NCBI RefSeq assembly: GCF_012277075.1
Contig: NZ_JAAXMT010000008.1
Location: 1 to 64,000, forward strand
DNA from: Streptococcus alactolyticus
GTDB taxonomy: Bacteria; Bacillota; Bacilli; Lactobacillales; Streptococcaceae
Reading direction: 5' to 3'
Length of the DNA stretch: 64,000 bases
Positions within the stretch are counted from its first letter, which is position 1. Every line of letters starts with the position of its first letter. Of this stretch, positions 57,100 to 64,000 are shown piece by piece. Under the pieces are notes generated by a model that saw only the letters and a program-made list of their open reading frames with translations, did no database searches and was not told the DNA's origin. Position numbers and translations under genes: made by a program.

Positions 57100-57926
57100 G
57101 AAGTACCTGGTACTATTTCTCAAACATTAAAAAAGTTGTTGTGGTTGAAACAGCTTATGCCAATACTCTTGACAATCTTGACCAAAAGACAAATGCTGTC
57201 ACAGCAACAGAAGAAGCAGCAGCTGGTTACAAAGCTAGCCAAGATGGTTAGTACGAATTTTTGACAGATTTAGTTGATAAGATTAAGGATGTCAAAAATA
57301 ACAATGGACTTGGTTTCTTCTATTAGGAACCACTCTGGTACAACGGTAACGTCTTGTGAGCTACGCAAGTGGGTATGTCACATCTTGGCGTTTCAGATAT
57401 GACAGGTAACGAATGGGAAAATCAAGCTGTCTTCGATTTCCAAGGAAATGCTTTACGTGGCATCAAAGCCTTTAATTACTCTAATCTAACAAATCTCCTT
57501 CAAAACAATAGCTTTGAATGGGATGGTTATACCGAAAGTCCATCATCTTGGAATGTTTGGAAAAATGGCCAAATTTCTGGGATTAAGACCGAAGTTTATG
57601 ATAATACGCGTTATAAACTCAGCTTCTGGTCAGACAAAGCATATGAAAGTTCTATCTATCAAACAGTAGGAAATCTCAGCTCAGGTACTTACAAATTAAG
57701 CATCGATGCTATGGGTGATACAAGTCTTGAAACTGCAGAACTTTATATTAAAAATTATGGTGGCAGTGAACAAAAAATCTCTCTCAAAGACTCAAGTACT
57801 TGGAAAACCTATACCATTGACAACATTCAAATTACAAACGGACAATGTGAAGTTGGCGTTTACGTCAAATCATCAGCCAACAAATGGCTAAATATCGATA
57901 ACGTCCGACTAGTGAAAGTTGATTAA
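57100..57926 (+). pseudogene. GH53 arabinogalactan endo-beta-1,4-galactanase relic with carbohydrate-binding C-terminus
   Basis: One frame reads KKVVVVETAYANTLDNLDQK (nucleophile Glu of GH53) then GLGFFY-stop-EPLWY (relatives: W-E-P) and on. Three nonsense codons: TAG 57249, TAG 57324, TGA 57357. The first half of the catalytic domain is missing and the area before 57100 is unreadable. From 57369 an intact 185-aa piece keeps a jelly-roll CBM (FEWDGYTESPSSWNVW, YKLSFWSDK). It would have cut plant galactan, feeding the raf/msm operon next door. Confidence 0.85.
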
Positions 57927-57932
57927 AACATT

Positions 57933-57967
57933 TCTCCCCCAAGAATTTAGTTCTTGGGGGAGTTTTT
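57933..57967. terminator. Bidirectional terminator
   Basis: CTCCCCCAAGAA-TTTAG-TTCTTGGGGGAG followed by a T-run; also serves msmR on the other strand. Confidence 0.9.
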
Positions 57968-57971
57968 TATT

Positions 57972-58805
57972 TTATTTTTTCAGCGCTTTTCGGTAATTGC
58001 TTGGACTTTGTCCGAAATGTTTTTTGAAAGCCTTGCTGAAGGCAAGAGCGTCTGGAAAGCCTACAGCGTTTGCGATTTCTGAGATGTGAAAAGTCGTGCT
58101 GGTAAGCAAATCAGCACTTTTTTCCATGCGGATTTGGATGAGATAATCCTTGAGAGAATAACCTGTTTCTTCCTTGAATATCTTGTACAAGTAGGAGCGA
58201 TTTAGATTGAGCTTTTTGGCAATATCACTAATTTTTAATGGTTTTCCATATTGTGTGTGAATGATTTTTTTAGCTTGCTTGATGTAATTTTGAATCAAAA
58301 TACTGCTATCAGACATTGCTTTGCTTGGAAATTCTTCTATTAGAAACGCTAGCAATTTGTAAAGTTCAGCAATCAGCTGAAGCTCTGTAATGTCATCGAG
58401 TTTTTGATCACGGAATTGTGTTAATTTGACTAGCTGATCGAGGATTTTAGAGTTGAGCGTTGAATGACAAAAATAGTGTTCAAGAAGTTGTGTTTTATTT
58501 AAGATGCTTTCAGCTTTTGAGCCACTAAATCCAACCCAAAGATAAGTCCAAGGGTGCTTGCTATCAGCTTGGTAGAAGGTCACTTTTTCTTTTGGCAAAA
58601 TGAACATATCACCTGTTTTAAGTTCGGTCGTTGTGCCATCAATTTTGAAAGTTCCCTTGCCATCAACAATGAAATGAAGGACGTAGTTATCCCTAACAGT
58701 AGGTCCAAAAGAGTAGTTTTTATCACAAATCTCAGCACCATAATGGTCGACGTTCAGGTCAAAATTATTCGTGCCAAATTCGTTGTAGGTATTTAGAATA
58801 TTCAA
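57972..58805 (-). CDS. msmR: AraC-family regulator MsmR/RafR
   Basis: 277 aa. TTG start (plus 58803-58805) with AAAGGAG 8 nt upstream. N-terminal cupin (FKIDGTTTELKTGDMFILP) binds sugar; the C-terminal double HTH (ISDIAKKLNLNRSYLYKIFK and ISEIANAVGFPDALAFSKAF) binds DNA. Divergent from aga. In S. mutans and S. pneumoniae it activates the multiple-sugar operon in melibiose or raffinose. Confidence 0.92.
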   Translation of the reverse strand: MNILNTYNEFGTNNFDLNVDHYGAEICDKNYSFGPTVRDNYVLHFIVDGKGTFKIDGTTTELKTGDMFILPKEKVTFYQADSKHPWTYLWVGFSGSKAESILNKTQLLEHYFCHSTLNSKILDQLVKLTQFRDQKLDDITELQLIAELYKLLAFLIEEFPSKAMSDSSILIQNYIKQAKKIIHTQYGKPLKISDIAKKLNLNRSYLYKIFKEETGYSLKDYLIQIRMEKSADLLTSTTFHISEIANAVGFPDALAFSKAFKKHFGQSPSNYRKALKK

Positions 58806-58914
58806 AGTATCAACTCCTTTATAAACAACATTTTACCATATTTGCCCAACATGATACCATTCAAGAGGTAAATAAATGATAGTAAAATTTTAGTAAACAA
58901 AGGGAGGAATTATC

Positions 58915-61077
58915 ATGGGAATTCGCATCGAAGGGAATCTTTTTTACATTCAAAGTAAAGAGATGTCAATGATTATCGAAAATAAAGAAGGGGATTTGCT
59001 TCTTCGTCATATTGGAGGCAAAATCGCCAAATATCACGGCTCAAACGCTATTTTGGAGAAGGACCACGCTTTTTCAGGAAATCCAACTCCAGATAACCGC
59101 ACCTTTAGTTATGATACACAACGCCAAGTTTTTGGTGTTCATGGATTCGGAGATTTCCGACAACCATCTCTAAAAATAGCACACGCTAATAACGAATTGA
59201 CACAATTTAAGTTAACATCTAGTGAGATTTTACATGGTGCAAAAGAAGCAACAGGATTACCTAATCCACATTCAACAGAAGATGCCGAAACTTTAGTTTT
59301 GACACTTGAAGACAAAGTCGCTGCGCTAGAATTAAAACTTTACTACACTGCTTATGCTGATTGCAGCACTATTTCAACTCATGCTGAGGTTCGAAATTTA
59401 TCAGATAAAGCAGTTGTTATCAATCGTGCTTTGTCAACCATGCTTGATGTGCCAGCTTCTGCTTATGATGTGGTGACATTGCAAGGTGCTTATGCACGTG
59501 AAAAAACGGTTCGTCGTCAAAAAGTTGAACAAGGTATTTTCACAGTTGCTTCAAATCGCGGTGCTTCAGGTCATTCCCATACACCTGCCATGATTTTATG
59601 TGAGCATACAGCAACAGAAGATGCTGGTCAGGCTTTAGCTCTTCAACTGCTTTACAGCGGTAATTTCCAAGCTTTTGTCCAAAAAAATCAATTGAACGAA
59701 GTTCGTTTAGGTATCGGAATCAACGATGATAATTTTGCTTGGCAACTATCAGCTGGCGATAGCTTTGAAACACCAGTGGCTTTGATGACCTTTTCAAATC
59801 AAGGTCTTGGAAAACTTACTCAAGAAAGTCAATTGTTCATTCAAGATCACATCATGCCAAAACAATTTGCACATGCTGAACGTCCAATTCTCATTAACAA
59901 TTGGGAAGCGACTTATTTTAATTTCAAAAAAGAAAAATTGCTTGATTTAGCTGACGAAGCAAGCAAACTTGGTATCGAGCTTTTTGTTCTTGATGACGGT
60001 TGGTTTGGTAATCGATTTGATGATAATCGTGCGCTTGGTGACTGGGTTGTCAACGAAGAAAAACTCGGTGGACCTCTGAATGACTTGATTGCTGAAGTGC
60101 ATGCCAAAGGTTTGAAATTTGGTTTGTGGTTTGAACCAGAAATGATTTCTGTTGATAGTGACCTTTATCGTGCGCATCCAGATTGGGCTATTCAAGCTGA
60201 AGGTCGTGGTCATACTTATTCTCGTAATCAATTGGTGCTCAACCTTGCAAATCCTGATGTCATAGCCTACATCAAGGCAGCTATTGATAAGATTTTAACA
60301 GAAAATACTATTGATTATGTTAAATGGGATTATAACCGTAACATCACAAATATCGGAAATGGTGATACTTATCTTGCGACCCAAATGCAATCTCATGCTT
60401 ACATGCTAGGTTTGTATGATTTGGTGTCTTATTTGACAGAAAAGCATAGTAACATTCTCTTTGAATCTTGCTCAGGTGGCGGTGGTCGAAATGACCTTGG
60501 TATGCTGCGCTATTTCCCACAAGTTTGGGCTAGTGACAATACTGATGCCATTTCACGTTTGCCAATTCAATACGGCTCGAGTTACCTTCACCCAACCATT
60601 TCAATGGGCTCTCACGTATCAGCAAGTCCTAATCACCAAATGGGACGCACAACACCGATTGAAACTCGCGGTAATGTTGCCATGATGGGAAATCTTGGCT
60701 ATGAACTTGATTTGACTAGCTTGCCACAAGCTGAAAAAGATGTAATTACTGCTCAAGTTGCTCACTACAAAGACATTCGTCCAGTGATTCAATTTGGTAA
60801 GCAATATCGCTTGATTAATCCAGAAGAAGGGTCAAATGAAGCAGCGGTTCAATTTGTTTATGAAGATAAGGTAGTTGTCACTTATGTTCGCACACTTTCA
60901 ACCATTGAAATCATTGAAACAACACTTAAGTTGAAAGGATTGGAAGAAGAGGCAACTTACCAACTACAAGGGATAGATCAAGTCTTCTCAGGGGCAGAGC
61001 TCATGTATGCGGGCCTCACAACGATTCTCCCACAAGGTGATTACCTCAGTAAACAATACTATTTCGTGAAACAATAA
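58915..61077 (+). CDS. aga: GH36 alpha-galactosidase
   Basis: 720 aa. Nucleophile Asp472 in [10 protein letters not shown] and acid/base Asp541 in WASDNTD, with [10 protein letters not shown] before it. It splits terminal alpha-galactose from raffinose, melibiose and stachyose imported by MsmEFG. No signal peptide, so cytosolic. RBS AAGGGAGGAATT strong. Divergent from msmR and 11 bp from msmE. Confidence 0.96.
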   Translation: MGIRIEGNLFYIQSKEMSMIIENKEGDLLLRHIGGKIAKYHGSNAILEKDHAFSGNPTPDNRTFSYDTQRQVFGVHGFGDFRQPSLKIAHANNELTQFKLTSSEILHGAKEATGLPNPHSTEDAETLVLTLEDKVAALELKLYYTAYADCSTISTHAEVRNLSDKAVVINRALSTMLDVPASAYDVVTLQGAYAREKTVRRQKVEQGIFTVASNRGASGHSHTPAMILCEHTATEDAGQALALQLLYSGNFQAFVQKNQLNEVRLGIGINDDNFAWQLSAGDSFETPVALMTFSNQGLGKLTQESQLFIQDHIMPKQFAHAERPILINNWEATYFNFKKEKLLDLADEASKLGIELFVLDDGWFGNRFDDNRALGDWVVNEEKLGGPLNDLIAEVHAKGLKFGLWFEPEMISVDSDLYRAHPDWAIQAEGRGHTYSRNQLVLNLANPDVIAYIKAAIDKILTENTIDYVKWDYNRNITNIGNGDTYLATQMQSHAYMLGLYDLVSYLTEKHSNILFESCSGGGGRNDLGMLRYFPQVWASDNTDAISRLPIQYGSSYLHPTISMGSHVSASPNHQMGRTTPIETRGNVAMMGNLGYELDLTSLPQAEKDVITAQVAHYKDIRPVIQFGKQYRLINPEEGSNEAAVQFVYEDKVVVTYVRTLSTIEIIETTLKLKGLEEEATYQLQGIDQVFSGAELMYAGLTTILPQGDYLSKQYYFVKQ

Positions 61078-61088
61078 GGAGGTTTTCC

Positions 61089-62360
61089 ATGAAATGGCCT
61101 AAACGATTAATAGTGACTGGAGTGGCAATGTTGACAGCGGCAGCTGCTTTGACATTGACAGCTTGTTCAAAAAACAGTGATTCCTCTAATGATGGCAAGG
61201 TAACTATCGAATATTTCAACCAAAAAACAGAAATGGTTGATACGCTAAAAGAAATCATTAAGGATTTTGAAAAAGAAAATCCAAAGATCCATGTTAAAAT
61301 GACCAGTGTGCCAAGTGCTGGTACCGTCCTAAAAACACGTATGCTTGCAGGCGATGCTCCAGATGTCATTAACATTTACCCTCAGAACGTTGATTTTAAA
61401 GAGTGGGCAAAAGCAGGTTACTTTGAGAATATGACTGGAAAATCATACCTTGAAAACATCAAAAATCATTACGAAAAAAATTATGCTGTCAACGGCAAAA
61501 TTTATAGCGTCCCGCTATCAGCCAACGTTTCAGGGATTTATTTTAACAAGACAAAATTTGAAGAATTAGGCCTCAAAGTTCCAGAAACGTGGGATGAATT
61601 TGAAACACTTGTTAAACAAATTAAAACTGACGGTGAAACACCATTTGCGCTCGCTGGCAGTGAAGGTTGGACTTTAAATGGTTATCACCAATTAGCCTAT
61701 ATCAGTGTGACTGGCAGTGGTGATAAGGCAAATGATTATCTTCGTTTTTCTCCTGTTAATTCTATTTCAACTTCAGATAGTGAGGTTAAAGGGGTGCTAA
61801 CGCGTCTATATTTGCTTGCTGATAAGGGTAATCAACAAACTAACTGGCAAGGTGCTTCTTACAATGATTCTGTAGTGGCGTTTGCAACTGGAAAAGCCTT
61901 GATGATGCCTGGTGGTTCATGGGCTTTAGCTGCCATCGAGCAACAAAATCCAGATTTTGAAGTATCAACATTTGCATTTCCTGGTGAAAAAGCTGGTCAG
62001 GAAGTAACTGTCGGTGCAGGTGATTTGGCCTTATCTATCTCATCATCAACTAAGCATAAAAAAGAATGTGAAGCATTCATTTCTTATATGGCTTCAGCTA
62101 AAGCAATGCAAAAATATTATGACGTCGATGGCTCACCAGTATCTGTAAATGGTGTGGTTGAAGACGAGAACTCTCCCCTTGCTCCGCTTTATCAATTAGC
62201 TTTTACAGATAAGCACTATGTTTGGCTTGGTGAAAATTGGACAAGCGAAGAAGACTTCTTTAGTTTGACAACCAATTATTTGATGAGCAAAGATGCTAAG
62301 CAATATACAGATGAATTAAATGTCTTTTTCAATCCGATGAAAGCCGATGTGACGAAGTAG
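61089..62360 (+). CDS. msmE: Multiple-sugar ABC transporter binding lipoprotein MsmE/RafE
   Basis: 423 aa. Lipobox LTAC with Cys26 follows a hydrophobic leader. Family 1 extracellular binding protein (VTIEYFNQKTEMVDTLKEII). It captures raffinose-type oligosaccharides outside the membrane. RBS AAGGAGG. Spaced 12 bp from msmF. Confidence 0.94.
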   Translation: MKWPKRLIVTGVAMLTAAAALTLTACSKNSDSSNDGKVTIEYFNQKTEMVDTLKEIIKDFEKENPKIHVKMTSVPSAGTVLKTRMLAGDAPDVINIYPQNVDFKEWAKAGYFENMTGKSYLENIKNHYEKNYAVNGKIYSVPLSANVSGIYFNKTKFEELGLKVPETWDEFETLVKQIKTDGETPFALAGSEGWTLNGYHQLAYISVTGSGDKANDYLRFSPVNSISTSDSEVKGVLTRLYLLADKGNQQTNWQGASYNDSVVAFATGKALMMPGGSWALAAIEQQNPDFEVSTFAFPGEKAGQEVTVGAGDLALSISSSTKHKKECEAFISYMASAKAMQKYYDVDGSPVSVNGVVEDENSPLAPLYQLAFTDKHYVWLGENWTSEEDFFSLTTNYLMSKDAKQYTDELNVFFNPMKADVTK

Positions 62361-62372
62361 GAGGAAACTAGA

Positions 62373-63239
62373 ATGCGAAAATTTTTAAATAAATATTGGG
62401 GCTGGGTGTTCTTGATTGTTCCCTTGATTTTACAAGCAATTTTCTTCTATTTCCCAATGATTCAAGGTGCTTTCTACAGTTTTACAAACTGGACTGGATT
62501 GACTTACAATTTTGATTTTGTTGGTGTCAACAATTATAAAATCTTGCTAACGGATACCAAATTCTTTAAAGCTCTTGGCTTTACTTTGATTTTGACCATT
62601 GCGTTAATTATCGGTGAAATTGTGATTGGTATCTGGGTGGCGCGTGCTTTGAATGCTAAAATCAAAGGTCAAACGTTCTTTAGAGCTTGGTTCTTTTTCC
62701 CAGCTGTTTTGTCAGGGTTGACAGTGTCTTTGATTTTTAAACAGGTTTTTAACTATGGTTTGCCTGCTATCGGTGAAGCTTTGAACATTGAATTTTTGAA
62801 AACAAGTCTTTTAGGAACAACTGGCGGTGCTGTTTTTGCAGCAATCTTTGTTATGTTGTGGCAAGGTGTTGCCATGCCGATTATTCTCTTCCTATCTGGT
62901 CTTCAAACCATTCCAAGTGAGATTACAGAAGCGGCCGCAATCGATGGCGCAAACAGCAAACAAACGTTCTGGAACATTGAATTACCATATCTGTTACCAA
63001 GTATTTCTATGGTCTTTATCATGGCACTAAAAGGTGGCTTAACAGCTTTTGACCAAATCTTTGCTTTGACTGGTGGTGGACCAAGTAATTCAACAACATC
63101 AATCGGACTTTTGGTTTACAATTATGCCTTTTCAAGTAACCAATACGGTTATGCTAACGCAATTGCCTTGATTCTTTTTGCCATCATTGTTCTTGTTTCA
63201 GTGTTGCAACTTAAATTATCAAGTCGTTTTGAAGTATAG
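62373..63239 (+). CDS. msmF: Sugar ABC transporter permease MsmF/RafF
   Basis: 288 aa, six membrane helices, EAA loop EAAAIDGANSKQTFWNIELP (ATPase contact). With MsmG it forms the channel; MsmK supplies ATPase. Followed by msmG after 13 bp. Confidence 0.94.
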   Translation: MRKFLNKYWGWVFLIVPLILQAIFFYFPMIQGAFYSFTNWTGLTYNFDFVGVNNYKILLTDTKFFKALGFTLILTIALIIGEIVIGIWVARALNAKIKGQTFFRAWFFFPAVLSGLTVSLIFKQVFNYGLPAIGEALNIEFLKTSLLGTTGGAVFAAIFVMLWQGVAMPIILFLSGLQTIPSEITEAAAIDGANSKQTFWNIELPYLLPSISMVFIMALKGGLTAFDQIFALTGGGPSNSTTSIGLLVYNYAFSSNQYGYANAIALILFAIIVLVSVLQLKLSSRFEV

Positions 63240-63252
63240 GAGTGAGTGAGAG

Positions 63253-64000
63253 ATGAAAAAAGAAGAACGTTATAATACTTTTTGGAAATATGTGCTCTTA
63301 ATTGCGGGTTCAATTCTGATTTTGATTCCTTTATTAGCAACTGTCTTTAGTTCATTTAAGACAACTAAGGATATCATGCAACATTTCTTTGCTTTTCCAA
63401 ATCCTGTCACTCTAAGCAACTACACACGCTTGCTTGCTGATGGCATCGGACATTATTTCTTAAATTCAACGATTATCACCGTTGTATCAGTGATTTTGGT
63501 GACTTTATTTATTCCTGCGGCTGCTTATTCAATTGCTCGTAATATGAGCAAAAAACGTGCTTTCAATATCATGTACAGTTTGTTGATTTTGGGAATTTTT
63601 GTGCCATTTCAAGTTATCATGATTCCAATCACAGTAATGATGAGTCGACTTGGCTTGACTAATATTTTGGGTTTGATTATCTTGTACTTAACATATGCTG
63701 TACCACAAACCTTATTCTTGTATGTCGGATACATCAAGTTAAGTGTTCCTGACAGTTTGGATGAAGCAGCTGAGATTGATGGTGCTGATAAATTCACAAC
63801 TTATCGCAAAATCGTCTTTCCAATGTTAAAACCAATGCACGCTACAACTTTGATTATCAATGCACTTTGGTTTTGGAATGACTTCATGCTTCCACTCTTG
63901 ATGCTGAATAAATCATCAGACTCTTGGTCATTGCCACTTTTTCAATACAACTACACAGGACAATACCTCAGCGACTACGGACCAAGCTTTGCATCATACG
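63253..64000 (+). CDS. msmG: Sugar ABC transporter permease MsmG/RafG, 3'-truncated by window edge
   Basis: At least 249 codons from ATG 63253 (GAGTGAGAG upstream). Membrane segments from about residue 14, EAA loop DEAAEIDGADKFTTYRKIVF. Runs off the right edge; downstream gtfA or dexB would be expected as in S. mutans. Confidence 0.93.
   Translation, partial: MKKEERYNTFWKYVLLIAGSILILIPLLATVFSSFKTTKDIMQHFFAFPNPVTLSNYTRLLADGIGHYFLNSTIITVVSVILVTLFIPAAAYSIARNMSKKRAFNIMYSLLILGIFVPFQVIMIPITVMMSRLGLTNILGLIILYLTYAVPQTLFLYVGYIKLSVPDSLDEAAEIDGADKFTTYRKIVFPMLKPMHATTLIINALWFWNDFMLPLLMLNKSSDSWSLPLFQYNYTGQYLSDYGPSFASY

Overview
The window reads as a low-GC streptococcal chromosome, most likely from the Streptococcus bovis/equinus complex (S. 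equinus, S. lutetiensis, S. infantarius or S. gallolyticus type). The gene order adcRCB - tyrS - pbp1b - rpoBC - comG operon - ackA - proC/pepA - ssbB - groESL - maltose PTS - rel/dtd - msmK - msmR/aga/msmEFG is a familiar streptococcal backbone. The species call rests on protein similarity recalled by eye, not on a search.

Layout. 1-968: wreck of an IS3-family element, cut by the window edge. 978-3879: zinc-uptake genes adcB, adcC, adcR under a perfect AdcR palindrome, then the orphan isoprenoid gene ispE. 4020-14068: a 10-kb integrated island bounded by an 18-bp direct repeat taken from the 3' end of tyrS. It has an integrase, an ImmA-type protease with a repressor, a divergent Cro-like gene, about ten small early genes, a VapE-type replication helicase, an iteron-like origin and four later small genes. 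I see no conjugation, capsid or terminase genes, so it looks like a satellite or phage-inducible-island type element. 14035-25433: tyrS, pbp1b, rpoB and rpoC. 25550-31869: a DUF1033 gene, the SigX-controlled comGA-GG pilus operon, a methyltransferase and ackA. 31990-36281: a CPBP protease, proC, pepA, a thioredoxin/YtpR cluster and ssbB. 36446-38203: a decayed LevQRST-like sugar-sensing system. 38428-41396: groES-groEL under a CIRCE element, then an Rgg-family regulator. 41429-41975: a 20-residue hydrophobic peptide gene convergent with rgg, then a candidate structured RNA of about 340 nt. 42262-46998: malT (PTS), a phosphatase-family protein, an M42 peptidase and nrdI. 47130-49944: a divergent beta-glucoside pair, GH1 and EIIC, each broken by one nonsense codon. 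50036-56884: manA, a GntR regulator, rel, dtd, a PucR-like regulator and msmK. 57100-64000: a galactanase pseudogene and the msmR-aga-msmEFG raffinose/melibiose operon, which runs off the right edge.

How it fits together. Carbohydrate use dominates the right half: MalT, ManA, Aga and MsmEFG powered by the separately encoded MsmK. Around these lie four dead sugar loci (the Lev-type sensor, the beta-glucoside EIIC and GH1, and the galactanase), a pattern of recent niche narrowing. Competence genes (comG, ssbB) share the same TTCGAATA SigX box. The observations most worth a second look are the Rgg/short-peptide pair with a 17-bp inverted repeat beside the peptide promoter, the structured RNA next to it, and the island, which rewrites the TyrS C-terminus, supplies terminators and carries its own origin.
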